A stretch of 49,668 nt of DNA from Ilumatobacter sp. (lineage in GTDB: Bacteria > Actinomycetota > Acidimicrobiia > Acidimicrobiales > Ilumatobacteraceae): the NCBI GenBank assembly GCA_018666235.1, contig JABJAB010000057.1, positions 1-49,668 of the forward strand, written 5' to 3'. Every line of letters starts with the position of its first letter. Positions within the stretch are counted from its first letter, which is position 1. Both the position numbers and the translations under genes were made by a program. Shown here one piece after another: positions 1 through 9,600 of the stretch. The notes beneath the pieces were generated by a model. The model worked only from the letters and a program-made list of their open reading frames with translations. It did not search any database and had not been told where the DNA came from.

Positions 1-96
1 AGGCACCATGAAGTGGGTCCGCAAGTCTTTGACGACGAGCAGCGGTTCGGTGTCAGTCGACTCGCTCCCTAAGAGAACGTCAGCAGTATTGGTCAT
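1..96 (-). CDS. ABC transporter ATPase, Opp/Dpp type (N-terminus only)
   Basis: Only the first 32 codons are inside the window; the rest lies to the left. The start ATG is at 96-94 on the minus strand, and the frame stays open to base 1. The peptide runs through TEPLLVVKDLRTHFMVP. The pattern LLxVxDLxTHF is the usual opening of oligopeptide/dipeptide ABC ATPases (OppD/DppD), just before the A-loop and Walker A, which are not visible here. It is divergent from the acyl-CoA dehydrogenase. The assignment rests on this short motif alone, so the transporter substrate cannot be given. Confidence 0.6.
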   Translation of the reverse strand, partial: MTNTADVLLGSESTDTEPLLVVKDLRTHFMVP

Positions 97-120
97 GCAG
101 TTTCCCCGTTACCCCTTGTC

Positions 121-142
121 GACCCCGTGTTGACCCCGTGTT
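121..142. repeat. 11-bp tandem duplication in divergent promoter region
   Basis: GACCCCGTGTT occurs twice back to back (121-131 and 132-142). It lies in the 162-bp gap between the minus-strand ABC ATPase start and the acyl-CoA dehydrogenase start. Nothing else in the gap is clear enough to call. Confidence 0.7.
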
Positions 143-258
143 GCCATGGGGCCGATGACACTTCGATGATCCTGGCGGCGCGACCGATCGGTGATGACCT
201 GTCGTTTCCCCAACCGTAGTGTGACCGTCGGCACCCCCGCGACACGAATCGGAACGAC

Positions 259-1470
259 ATGACGAACTCAACCAGCAACTCCGTCGACACCTCAACACGC
301 GAGACCATCGACGAATTCCGAGCGCGCGTCATTGCATTCCACAAGTCAGTCCCCGACCTCTTGACGGGCATCGACGACCCACTCGAACGCGGCAAGACCT
401 ACCGCCGCGCACTGTGCGACGCTCGACTCGCCGCCGTGTCGTACCCGATCGAGCTGGGCGGCGCCGACCTCCCGGCAGAGTACGAAGCCGCCGGACGAGA
501 AGCGGCCCTTGACCTGCTGCCCGGCGAGGACTCGATGTTCACCCTGGGCGTCGGCATGGCCGTGCCGACGCTTCGCGAGTACGGCACACCCGCACTCCAA
601 CAACGGTTCATTCCCGCCGCGCTGCGCGGCGATGAGGTCTGGTGTCAGCTCTACTCCGAGCCCGGAGCCGGCTCAGATCTGGCAGGTCTGACGACGCGCG
701 CCGAACGCGATGGCGACGAGTGGATCATCACCGGCCAAAAGGTGTGGACGTCGCAGGCCCAACACAGCGACATGGCAATCTTGCTGGCCCGTACTGACGC
801 CGACCTACCAAAACACCGCGGCATCACGATGTTCGCGCTGCCGATGAATCAGCCGGGCGTCACCGTGCGGCCACTCGTCCAGATGACCGGCGTCGCAGAG
901 TTCAACGAAGTATTTCTCGACGAAGCACGGGTCCCCGCCGATTGGGTGATCGGCGACGTCAACGGCGGCTGGGCCCTCGCGGTCGCGCTCCTCGGACACG
1001 AACGAACCAGCCTGGGCCGTGGCGTCACGACCGACGACGCCGCAAAGTCGAAAGCCGGCCGATCGCCGCTCCCGTTTGACGGCCTCGTCGCCCGCGCCAC
1101 CGCGATGGGACGGCTGAACGACCCGGTCGTCCGTCAACAGCTCGCCGTCGCGTACACCGGTGAGCAACTTGTCCCATGGGGGACACAGCGCGGGCTGCAC
1201 CCCTCAATTGGCAAACTGTGGCGAACGCTCCAAGGCCGCCATGCTGCCCAACTCGCCCACGAACTCGGCGGAGCAACGGCGGCTGCGTGGGAAGCGAGCG
1301 ACACCGACGCCGACTACTGGGCGTACCACGTGCTCAACTGTCGCGGCATGTCGCTCGGCGGCGGCACCGACGAGATCCAACGCAACACTCTCGGCGAACG
1401 GGTACTCGGACTCCCGCGGGAACCCGGGCCCGACCGCAACACGCCATTTCGCGACCTTCCCGCCAACTAA
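259..1470 (+). CDS. Acyl-CoA dehydrogenase
   Basis: This is a 403-residue FAD flavoprotein of the acyl-CoA dehydrogenase family, which oxidises an acyl-CoA to the enoyl-CoA and passes electrons to ETF. An N-terminal helical domain is followed by the substrate/FAD signature CQLYSEPGAGSDLA near residue 135, the middle beta domain (EWIITGQKVWTS), and a C-terminal helical domain ending in the signature GGGTDEIQRNTLGERVLGLP. The length fits the family (about 380-410). The ATG at 259 is the first in-frame start after the divergent promoter gap. Neighbouring acyl-CoA synthetase, enoyl-CoA hydratase and P450 genes suggest a lipid or steroid-like substrate, but the exact acyl chain cannot be told. Confidence 0.9.
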   Translation: MTNSTSNSVDTSTRETIDEFRARVIAFHKSVPDLLTGIDDPLERGKTYRRALCDARLAAVSYPIELGGADLPAEYEAAGREAALDLLPGEDSMFTLGVGMAVPTLREYGTPALQQRFIPAALRGDEVWCQLYSEPGAGSDLAGLTTRAERDGDEWIITGQKVWTSQAQHSDMAILLARTDADLPKHRGITMFALPMNQPGVTVRPLVQMTGVAEFNEVFLDEARVPADWVIGDVNGGWALAVALLGHERTSLGRGVTTDDAAKSKAGRSPLPFDGLVARATAMGRLNDPVVRQQLAVAYTGEQLVPWGTQRGLHPSIGKLWRTLQGRHAAQLAHELGGATAAAWEASDTDADYWAYHVLNCRGMSLGGGTDEIQRNTLGERVLGLPREPGPDRNTPFRDLPAN

Positions 1471-1516
1471 CACTTCACCAGTGGGCTTGGGCCCCTTGGT
1501 GACTCTTCCGCGCAGA

Positions 1517-3073
1517 TCAGGTCCAGTACGGGTCGCGCAGCAGACGCTTCTTCAACTTGCCGTGCGCCTCTCGTGGAAGGGCGTCGACGATGTCGTACGA
1601 CTTCGGCAACTTGTACTTCGCGAGCCGCTCGGCGGCGAACCCAGCAATCGCATCGACATCAATCTCGACGCCAACAGCCGGCTCCAGCACGGCCTTGACC
1701 TGCTCGCCCATATCTGGGTCCGGGATTCCGAAGGCCGCCGCATCAGCCACGCTCGGATGCTCGATGAGTACCGCCTCGATCTCCGCCGGGTACACGTTGG
1801 AACCGGCGACGAGAATCAGGTCGACCCGTCGGTCGGCGAGGTAGAGGAAGCCGTCCTCGTCGAGCCAGCCGAGATCGCCCACGGTGAAGCGCCCGTCGGG
1901 CAACTGCATCGCCGCTGTCTTGTCTGGGTCGCCGTGGTATTCCGGAGCGCCGTCGGCTCGCTTGCAGTAGATCGTGCCCACCTCACCCGCTGGCAGATCG
2001 TTGCCGCCATCGTCGACAATCGAGTACTCGATGCGCGGCGACGCCTTGCCGACCGTGCCGGGATGCGCAAGCCACTCATGGCTGTCGCAGATGGCCGGGC
2101 CCGTCCCTTCCGATGAGCCATACATCTCGTAGATCACCGGTCCGAACCAGTCGATCATCGCGACCTTTGCCCAGGCCGGACACGGAGCAGCGGTGTGCAA
2201 GATCCACCGAAGGCTCGACAGGTCGTATCGAGCGCGAACCTCGTCGGGCAGCTTGAGCATCCGGATGAACTGGGTCGGCACCATCGGACCGGACGTGATC
2301 CGGTGCTCCTCGATGAGCGCCAGCGTTCCCTCCGGGTCGAATCGGCCGGCGATCACCACCGGCAGCCCTTTCGCCAACGCTGCGCCCATCACGGCCGTTC
2401 CGAGGGCGTGGTACAGCGGCGTCGTGACCAACGCCGTGCCCTCATCCGGCATGCGGACAAAGGTCCCCCACCGGCTCCACAATTCGGGCCACATCGCGAT
2501 GTCAGCAGCGACTTCAGAGCGGGTGACACCCTTCGACCGGCCGGTGGTCCCGCCGGTGAACAGCATCGGCGAGCCCGCTTGTCGATCGGTGAGCAGCGCG
2601 TCGCCCGCGCCGTCGAGCCATGCCTCGTACTCGGGCCCCAGTTCGATGACTCGGTCGACTCCTGCGATCGATGCAGCCTCTCTGGCGACATCGCTCAACC
2701 TCGCGTCAGTGATGATCAACTGACAGCCGCTGTCGGTAAGGAGGGCCGCCACCTCGATTGCCGTGAGGTGCCAGTTCAGCGGAACAATCCGAGCACCTGC
2801 ACGCACGTTGCCGAGCGTGAGTTCCACCCACTCGAGTCCATTGTGGGCAAGCACGCCCCACACGGCGCCCGTCGTGACTCCCGCGCCATCGAGGGCCCGC
2901 GCCACGCGACGCCCACGGAGCTCAACGTCACGCCACGACATCGACACGTCGCCGAACGTCACCGCCGGCGAGTCTCGGTCAACCGGTGTCAGCATCCATT
3001 CGGGTTGAAGCCCGGCCACTGCTGCAGCGGTCATTCCGGTCTCACTCCCCGTCTCACTCCCCGGTTCACTCAT
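1517..3073 (-). CDS. AMP-dependent acyl-CoA synthetase/ligase
   Basis: This adenylate-forming enzyme (518 residues from this start) activates a carboxylic acid with ATP and then CoA. Visible motifs are the phosphate loop MLFTGGTTGRSKG, the adenine-binding YGSSEG, the hinge region GDLGWLDEDGFLYLADR followed by AGSNVYPAEIE, and the C-terminal catalytic lysine in REAHGKLKKRLL. The frame stays open to 3214, but that would overlap the divergent hydratase. ATG at 3073 and ATG at 3034 are both possible; the latter has a better GGGGAG ribosome-binding site. Between them is a duplicated Gly-Ser-Glu-Thr repeat, so the first 13 residues are uncertain. It converges with the acyl-CoA dehydrogenase and is divergent from the hydratase, forming a fatty-acyl activation neighbourhood. 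Confidence 0.88.
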   Translation of the reverse strand: MSEPGSETGSETGMTAAAVAGLQPEWMLTPVDRDSPAVTFGDVSMSWRDVELRGRRVARALDGAGVTTGAVWGVLAHNGLEWVELTLGNVRAGARIVPLNWHLTAIEVAALLTDSGCQLIITDARLSDVAREAASIAGVDRVIELGPEYEAWLDGAGDALLTDRQAGSPMLFTGGTTGRSKGVTRSEVAADIAMWPELWSRWGTFVRMPDEGTALVTTPLYHALGTAVMGAALAKGLPVVIAGRFDPEGTLALIEEHRITSGPMVPTQFIRMLKLPDEVRARYDLSSLRWILHTAAPCPAWAKVAMIDWFGPVIYEMYGSSEGTGPAICDSHEWLAHPGTVGKASPRIEYSIVDDGGNDLPAGEVGTIYCKRADGAPEYHGDPDKTAAMQLPDGRFTVGDLGWLDEDGFLYLADRRVDLILVAGSNVYPAEIEAVLIEHPSVADAAAFGIPDPDMGEQVKAVLEPAVGVEIDVDAIAGFAAERLAKYKLPKSYDIVDALPREAHGKLKKRLLRDPYWT

Positions 3074-3149
3074 GACCGAACCGTAATGAGTTGCGTACTG
3101 GGCGCGCGACGTGCGAGTCCGAGCTGATCGGTCTGCAACGCTGACACCC

Positions 3150-3926
3150 ATGACAACGGACGCCGCGACAGTCGCCACGGGCAACCAGATGCCGTCGCCG
3201 CTCGTGCGGCGCACTGATCAAGATGGCGCGGCCATCATCGAACTGCATCGCCCTCATCGGAAGAACGCAATCATCCCGCCGATGCTCGATGAGCTCACCG
3301 CACATGTCACCGCCGCCAGTGGAGATCCCGACGTGCGCGCTGTCGTGCTGTGTGGCGCCGGCGGCGCGTTCTGCTCGGGGCTCGACTTGACCGAGTACAA
3401 CGCCGACCCACCGCCGGCCTGGCGAGCGACGGCCAGTTCGTCGGTTCGCCAGGCCCACCTCGCGCTCGCCCGGTGCCCGCACCCCGTGGTCGTGGCACTC
3501 GAGCGCTATGCGATCAACGGAGGCGCTGCCTTTGCCCTCGCGGGCGATCTGATTGTGACTGGCCGCGAGGCCTGGCTGCAGGTCGCTGAAGTGCGGATCG
3601 GAATGGCTGCGCCGATGAACCTGGCATGGCTGACCGCGCGTTATCCGCTGGCCACCGTGTTACAGATCGCGCTCAGCGGCAACCGCTTCACCGGCGACGA
3701 CCTGCTGCGGCTCAACATTGCTCATGAGGTCGTCGACGACGATCGCGTCAGAACGCGTGCGACCGAACTCGGTGTTGAGTTGGCGTCGTACCCCGCCGGC
3801 GCCGCCCAGTTGTTGAAGTCTGCGACGCTCCGCCTCGGTGCCGCGCTACCGACAACGAGCAACATTGACGAGTGGTTCCAACTCGCCGCGGACGTCGCTC
3901 CGGCCGGAACACCCCCGCTGCGCTGA
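3150..3926 (+). CDS. Enoyl-CoA hydratase/isomerase family protein
   Basis: This is a crotonase-fold protein of 258 residues. The oxyanion-hole strands are visible as VVLCGAGGAFCSGLDL and YAINGGAAFALAGDL. Of the two catalytic glutamates of classical enoyl-CoA hydratase, the second is present (VAEVRIG), while the first position (GGGCE in the rat enzyme) reads GGAAF. It may therefore be an isomerase, hydrolase or other crotonase rather than a hydratase. An upstream ATG/GTG-type start in frame (3111) would overlap the divergent promoter, so ATG at 3150 is preferred. The gap to the divergent synthetase is about 76-115 bp and probably holds promoters for both. Confidence 0.82.
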   Translation: MTTDAATVATGNQMPSPLVRRTDQDGAAIIELHRPHRKNAIIPPMLDELTAHVTAASGDPDVRAVVLCGAGGAFCSGLDLTEYNADPPPAWRATASSSVRQAHLALARCPHPVVVALERYAINGGAAFALAGDLIVTGREAWLQVAEVRIGMAAPMNLAWLTARYPLATVLQIALSGNRFTGDDLLRLNIAHEVVDDDRVRTRATELGVELASYPAGAAQLLKSATLRLGAALPTTSNIDEWFQLAADVAPAGTPPLR

Positions 3927-4004
3927 ACCGTTCCGCCCACGCTCAACTCGACGCGTTCGCGGGTGTCGGCTGCTCCCGACCCCAAGGTCATTCGGACCCC
4001 TCAG

Positions 4005-4040
4005 CCACTCGGAATCACTGAGTGGTCGGCACGCCGTGCC
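4005..4040. other. Two small hairpins between hydratase and P450
   Basis: CCACTC (4005-4010) pairs with GAGTGG (4020-4025) across a 9-nt loop. GGCAC (4028-4032) pairs with GTGCC (4036-4040) across 3 nt. They lie after the hydratase stop and before the P450 start. There is no T-tract, so a terminator role is only a guess. Confidence 0.35.
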
Positions 4041-4105
4041 AGACTTGCGGCGGGGAACACCACGACGGCTGCCGTCGCTGAAACACTTGGGGAAGAGCAA
4101 CAAAC

Positions 4106-4184
4106 ATGACCGAGCAGACATCTGTCGACGACTGGTCGACCGACTACGTACGAGATCTTCGATCCGCAGTACGCGACCGATCCG
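4106..4184 (+). pseudogene. Out-of-frame N-terminal segment of the P450
   Basis: An ATG at 4106 is preceded by GGGGAAG and opens a frame encoding MTEQTSVDDWSTDY. At 4145-4152 the sequence TACG is present twice (TACGTACG). Reading through shifts the frame, and translation ends at a TGA at 4241. Removing one TACG joins this peptide to EIFDPQYATDPVPIW and directly to the P450 frame, giving a typical N-terminus. I infer a 4-bp duplication, either a real mutation or a sequencing error. Confidence 0.7.
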
Positions 4185-5327
4185 GTGCCGATCTGGAAGG
4201 ACCTACGGGATCGGTGTCCCATCGCACACAGCGATCGGCATGAGGGGTCGTACCTGCCGACCAAGTACGCCGATGTGCAGGCAATCGCGAAGATGCCCGA
4301 GCATTTCTCGTCACGTGATCCGCTCGTCGTGCCCCTGCCCGAAGGCGTGCGCAACGACAAGAACTTCGAGAAGTACGGCGCCAACGCTCCACCGATCAGC
4401 TCCGATGGGGCAGAACACGCGTGGACACGACGACTGCTGCTGCCGCACTTCTCTCCACCAGCGGTCGAGAAGCATCGGGCCTACACCGAAGATGTCTGCC
4501 ACCGACTGATCGATGGCTTCATCGACAGCGGCCACGTCGACGGCGCCACCGGCTACGCACAACAGATTCCACCGCGGATCATCGCTCACCTCCTCGGCGT
4601 CGATGAGGACCGTGTCGACGACTTCACGTACTGGGTGCGTGCCGTCCTCGAACTCGGCCTCCAAGAGCCCGAGTTGCGCGTGAAGTACCGCGACGTGATC
4701 CGCAACTTCTTCCGCGAGACGGTCGCTGATCGCCGCGCCAATCCCGGTGGCGACGACCTCATTTCCGCGCTGCTCACCGCCACAGATCCCGATGGCAACC
4801 CGGTCGACCCCGAGATTGTGGTCGGCATGGCAAACCTTCAGCTGGTGGCCGGCATCGACACCACCTGGAGTTCGATCGGTTCCGCGCTGTTCCATCTCGG
4901 CACCAACCCTGAGGACCTCGAACGGCTGCGGGCCGAACCCGAACTATGGCCCGGCGCGATCGAAGAGTTCCTCCGTTTCTATTCACCCGTGACCATGGCT
5001 CGCGTGGTCGACTCTCCTGTGACGTACGGCGGCATCGACTTCGTGCCCGGCGACAAAGTGCTGATGAATTTCCCCGGCGCCAACCACGACCCGGACGTCT
5101 TCGAAGATCCGGACACCTTCATCATCGACCGAGCCGAGAACCGTCATGTCGCGTTCGGGGCCGGAATCCACCGGTGCGCCGGATCAAATCTGGCCCGCCT
5201 CGAGATGGATGTTGCGTTGCGTACGTTCGTCGATCGAATCGGCGATTTCAGCGTGCAGACACCAATCGAAGTGTCATGGGCCAGCGGCCAAGTGCGCGGT
5301 CCGCGCATCCTTCCCATCACGTTCTGA
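4185..5327 (+). CDS. Cytochrome P450 (5' end frameshifted)
   Basis: This is a bacterial class I P450 monooxygenase fed by ferredoxin. The open frame begins at GTG 4185 and gives about 380 residues; restoring the upstream segment (4106, minus 4 bp) would give about 405, the usual length. The I-helix oxygen-activation motif is LVAGIDTTWSS. The K-helix ExxR is within IEEFLRFYSPV. The heme loop is FGAGIHRCAGSNLARLE, whose Cys is the thiolate ligand. The missing part is the N-terminal A-helix region, so a protein made from GTG 4185 might fold poorly. The substrate is unknown; neighbours suggest lipid or steroid hydroxylation. No ferredoxin gene is next to it. Confidence 0.88.
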   Translation: MPIWKDLRDRCPIAHSDRHEGSYLPTKYADVQAIAKMPEHFSSRDPLVVPLPEGVRNDKNFEKYGANAPPISSDGAEHAWTRRLLLPHFSPPAVEKHRAYTEDVCHRLIDGFIDSGHVDGATGYAQQIPPRIIAHLLGVDEDRVDDFTYWVRAVLELGLQEPELRVKYRDVIRNFFRETVADRRANPGGDDLISALLTATDPDGNPVDPEIVVGMANLQLVAGIDTTWSSIGSALFHLGTNPEDLERLRAEPELWPGAIEEFLRFYSPVTMARVVDSPVTYGGIDFVPGDKVLMNFPGANHDPDVFEDPDTFIIDRAENRHVAFGAGIHRCAGSNLARLEMDVALRTFVDRIGDFSVQTPIEVSWASGQVRGPRILPITF

Positions 5328-5368
5328 GCGAGGTTGCGCGCACCAGACAAGCACGCCACCCACTAATT

Positions 5369-5385
5369 CCGACTTATCTAGTCGG
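5369..5385. promoter_or_regulatory. IscR/Rrf2-like palindrome upstream of peroxiredoxin
   Basis: The perfect inverted repeat CCGACT-TATCT-AGTCGG (5369-5374 and 5380-5385) is flanked by AT-rich bases. The core GACT-N5-AGTC with YY/RR flanks closely matches the IscR type-1 site known from proteobacteria. It lies 78 bp before the peroxiredoxin ATG. The regulator is not in the window, so the assignment to an Rrf2-family Fe-S sensor is inference. Confidence 0.5.
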
Positions 5386-5463
5386 GTTTATCGGCTATCG
5401 TTGCTTCACAACGACGAGCAATTCGTTCACACACCCGCGAACACCCACGAAAGAGAGCTCATC

Positions 5464-6099
5464 ATGGCCATCCGCCTCGGCGACACTGCACCCGACTTCA
5501 CCGCCGCAACCACTCACGGCGACATCAGTTTCCACGAGTGGCTCGGTAACTCGTGGGGCGTGCTGTTCAGCCACCCGAAAGACTTCACGCCCGTCTGCAC
5601 CACCGAACTCGGAACTGTCGCTGCCCTCAAACCAGAGTTCGACAAGCGCAATACCAAAGTGATCGGACTGTCCGTCGACCCCGTCGACAGCCACGTCGAG
5701 TGGGAGAAAGACATTGAGGAAGTCGTTGGCACCGCCGTGAACTTCCCGATGATCGGTGACCCTGACCGCGCCGTGGCAGATGCCTACGACATGATCCACG
5801 AAAACGCGAACGACACACTCACGGTTCGGTCCGTGTTCATCATTGGACCCGACAAGAAGGTCAAGCTCACTCTCACCTACCCGGCATCGACCGGCCGCAA
5901 CTTCAACGAGATCCTGCGCGTGATCGACAGCCTGCAGCTCACGGCTGACCACAAGGTCGCCACACCCGCCAACTGGAACGACGGCGACGACGTCATCATC
6001 GTCCCCGCATTGTCTGACGACGAGGCCAGAGAACTTTTCCCCGCTGGATGGGAACCCGTGAAGCCCTACCTTCGCGTGACCAAACAGCCGAACCGCTGA
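5464..6099 (+). CDS. 1-Cys peroxiredoxin (Prx6 type)
   Basis: This thiol peroxidase of 211 residues reduces H2O2, alkyl hydroperoxides and possibly peroxynitrite. The peroxidatic cysteine is Cys45 in DFTPVCTTELG, and it is the only cysteine in the protein, which defines the 1-Cys group. The conserved Arg lies in LTVRSVFIIGP. The long C-terminal region from about residue 165 (TPANWNDGDDVIIVP) is typical of Prx6 and AhpE-like long forms. The ATG at 5464 follows AAAGAGAG. The gene stands alone with its own promoter region, including the IscR-like palindrome at 5369-5385, which suggests induction under oxidative or Fe-S stress. Confidence 0.92.
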   Translation: MAIRLGDTAPDFTAATTHGDISFHEWLGNSWGVLFSHPKDFTPVCTTELGTVAALKPEFDKRNTKVIGLSVDPVDSHVEWEKDIEEVVGTAVNFPMIGDPDRAVADAYDMIHENANDTLTVRSVFIIGPDKKVKLTLTYPASTGRNFNEILRVIDSLQLTADHKVATPANWNDGDDVIIVPALSDDEARELFPAGWEPVKPYLRVTKQPNR

Positions 6100-6618
6100 T
6101 CAGACCCAGTTCGCCTCGACCCAGGCGCGAACCGGTGGAGCGAGTCGGTCGAGATGATCCGCCGGCGACTCTCGAATTTGTGTCGCGCTGATCGGCACCG
6201 TGACGCGGTCGGCATCAACGACGACGGACTGAGCGTCGAACCGGCGAGCGATCTCACTGACATACGCATCAGAGGAGAACACGACGTGGGGCCCAGCTGC
6301 AAGTGGCCACTCCGCGCGGAAGAGGGCCATCCATCGAGCCCAGAGTTCCTCATCGTCCCAGTCGTTCCAGAGCTGATGACGAACCTCACGGACGTGCACG
6401 GCAGGATGCAATTCGGCGAGCCAGCCGGCGCGAAGTTCACCCGGGGCAGTGTCAGCAGATGTCGAGCTGTTCACGAACACCACCAGCTGCTCACAACGTT
6501 GTGACGCCCAATCGATCATGAACGAGTGGCCCAGGTGGGGCGGGTCAAATCGGCCCACGATCAAGCCCGTTGCATGACCGCCCGCATTCGACGTCGACAC
6601 CGCGTTCGAATCACTCAT
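6100..6618 (-). CDS. NadR-like NMN adenylyltransferase domain protein
   Basis: This is a nucleotidyl-transferase-fold protein of 172 residues. The HxGH motif region is GLIVGRFDPPHLGHSFMID near residue 18, and the second motif is ISATQIRES near residue 145. The PGELRAGWLAELHP stretch resembles NadR-type NMN adenylyltransferases, so the likely reaction is NMN + ATP to NAD + PPi. The ribosylnicotinamide kinase domain found in full NadR is absent. ATG 6618 is chosen over an upstream alternative because it avoids overlap with the preceding cyclase gene, whose stop is 14 bp away; the two are probably cotranscribed. A different cytidylyl- or adenylyltransferase specificity cannot be excluded. Confidence 0.72.
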   Translation of the reverse strand: MSDSNAVSTSNAGGHATGLIVGRFDPPHLGHSFMIDWASQRCEQLVVFVNSSTSADTAPGELRAGWLAELHPAVHVREVRHQLWNDWDDEELWARWMALFRAEWPLAAGPHVVFSSDAYVSEIARRFDAQSVVVDADRVTVPISATQIRESPADHLDRLAPPVRAWVEANWV

Positions 6619-6632
6619 CGCCGGCCCTTCAG

Positions 6633-9600
6633 TCAACTCACCGGGTGAGCAGTGCGACCGGCCAGGCCAGTGACGACCCGGCGCCAACCGACTCGCAATT
6701 CACTCTCGGGAAATCGATCGCTCCCGTCATCCGACGACAACAGGGCGGCACGGACTTGCGCGACCAAATTCATCGCCACCTGATCGCCCACCTCAGTGAC
6801 CAGCGTCGCCGTGCGCGAGAGGCGGTGATCTGCCCCCAGCACATCGCCGGTGCGCACTTCGACCGCGGCCGCGGCCACATCAGCGATCGCTCGATCAAGA
6901 TAAGACGAGCCTGTGATCGACCAGACCTCAGCCGCGTCGATCAACGGCGATACGTCGTCTCCAGAGATCGCCGCCGCCAACGCCCGGACGGCGTGGGCGT
7001 ACGGGAAATCGACTTCGATCGTTTCGAACAGTGCCAGCGCTTCTTCCTCTCGGCCGACCTGACACAGTGCCAACGCATAGGTCGTGCTGATCTCGGCTGC
7101 GTTGGCACCCATCACCGACATCCGCTCAACTGCGAGTTCGCTCATCACCACGGCTCGGTCGGCAAGGCCCAGGTGTACCGCTGCACCGGCAGCGGCGCTG
7201 ACCGAGAAGGCCAGGTCCCCAAACGCATCACCAAGCGACAACACTTCTTCGATGCCCCGCTCGGCTTCCTCGTCACGACCGAGCGCAACCAGGGCTCGGT
7301 TGCGGGGGGCGAGTGCTTGAACGAGGCCGAACTTGTCATCGAGTGAGCGAAACTCGACCAACGCTCGACGTGACAACCGCTCGGCTTCGACGAAGTTCCC
7401 GGTCCACAGGCGAATCGAAGCGAGCAATGAGTCCATCATCGCCGGGCTCCAGCGCTCGCCCAGCTCAAGTCCCTCACCTCGCACGGCGTGCGCCAGCGCC
7501 TCGGCTTCGTCGAAGTGCATCGTGAAGAATCGGATGTACGCGAGGAGGCCCGTGGCCCAGTTGCTCCCTGAGCGATCACCGAGCTCGGAGAACTCGCCCG
7601 AGGCGAGCAGCAAGCGCTTCTCGGCGAGCTCGAGATCGCCGGACAGGAACGCGACCCATGCCTGATGCTGACGGACCCACGCGCGCCCACGCCGATCGTT
7701 GAGTTGTTCGCTGAGGGCTTCGGCCTCGCCAAGCAACCAGTCCGCATCCGCGAGCGAACCGCCAAACACTTCGGAGAAGCCACGTTCGCGTAAAGACGCT
7801 GCAAGTTCGATGTCATCGCCGAGTTCGCGGAAGATATCGACGCTGCGGCTCAGCTCCCGACGCGCCTCGGTGAGGTTGCCCGACATCTGAGCGATCTGTC
7901 CAAGGAAGCGGCGCGCTTTGCCTTCGTGGTGTTCATCGCCGGCGGCCACCGACGCTTCGAGCGATTGTTCCGCGTCGGCGCGCCCGGCGTTGGGCTCGCG
8001 TCGACCGACTGCTGACTCAGCACGGAACAACAGCAGCTCGCGTCCGACCGCATCACTGTCGGGGCCGAGCTCAAGAGCACGCGTGGCATGTCGGCTCGCC
8101 TGGCTGAACGCTCCGACATCGAGTGACCTCCGGACTGCTTTCAGCAGCAACTGCACGGCGTGATCCTTGATGTTCGGCATCACGCCTTCGACGGGACCGA
8201 TTTCACCCACAAGTTCCGCTGACGTCGCGGCGTGATGTGCCACGAGTTCGATCGGCGCCATGGGTTGGCCAATCATCACTGACGCAACCCCGGCGTGCCG
8301 CCGGGCCCGCACCAGTTTGGTCAGCATCCCGTACGCGACCTCGCGGACCACATCGCTGCGAAAATGCCAGCGATCGTCATCGAGTTCGAGCAGTCCGTCA
8401 TCCTCGAGTCCGTGAAGAAATGCCGGGTCGTAGCTCTGGCCGAGTGCGTCGGCGAATTCATGCAGCGACGCGATCGGTCCGCTCGCACCCAACACCGCAG
8501 CGTTATCGAGCACGGCGCGCGGACCGTGGTCGAGACGGTCGAGGCGTGCAGCAATCAACGCACGCAACGAGCCCGGTAGTTCGGTGCTGTCCGGCTGCTC
8601 ACGCGAAAGCACCGCGAGCTCCGTCAGGAACAGCGCGTTGCCGCCACTTCGTTCGTACAACTGCTCGCCCAAACCCAGTCCGAGCTCACCATCGAAGACC
8701 TCTGCCAACAGTTCATCGGCCTCAGCGCGGGTCAGCGGATCGATCGGCATCCGAATCGTGATCGGGTGGTCCGAGGTTGGTGGCCAATCGGCCGAGGCGT
8801 CGTCGCGCTGCGCGGTGATCAACAAGAACGGCCGGTCGACGAGCGATCGCGTCAACCGGTGCAACAGTTCGATCAGCAGCGGGTCAGCCCACTGCAGGTC
8901 GTCGAGCCACAGCACGACCGGGCTCTGCCGCGATCGTCGACGGAGACCTTCGACGATCAGCCGAAAGAGCGTTTCGCGCGACTCGATCGGGCTCATGTCG
9001 TCCAGCACTGACGGATAGCCAGAGAGATGCAACACCGCCTCGACAAAGTGATCGAGGGATGGGTCATCGGTGAAGAAGCCGTACCTGCTGACCGCTCGTT
9101 CGCGCGTCACTTCGCGTAGCCGCGCCTGTGACATGGTGGCGTCGAGGTCGAGGCGGCGGAACAACGCCGAGGCAATCGGCGTCCACACGTTGCTTTCGCC
9201 ATACGGGGCACACACCCCAGCGAAGATCGTGACCTCGCGGCTCGGGAAGTCGTCGAGGAGTTCGCTGACCAAGCGCGTCTTGCCAGCACCTGCCTCACCG
9301 GTGACCGACACCGTTGCTGAGCGGCCATTGGCCACCATCGTCATCACCGACTGCAGCAGCTCGCGCTGCGTCGCACGGCCGACGAACGGCACCTGATGCC
9401 GGTTACCCGAACGAATCGCCGGACGGCGCCGACCGAGGACGTTCCACACTCGCTCGGTCTGCTCGCGCCCGCGCACGACCACGCCTTCGATCGCCTCGCG
9501 CACGATGTCGTCCGAGGCCAGCATTGCGGTCGCATCGCCGATGTAGATGCCGCCGGGCGGCGCAAGCGACTGCAACCGCGAGGCCACATTGACGACGTCG

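Noticed and set aside
5369..5385. Reading the peroxiredoxin palindrome as a terminator of the P450 gene.
   Set aside because: The stem is short with an AT-rich loop and no T-run, and it matches a known operator pattern better; a dual role cannot be fully excluded.
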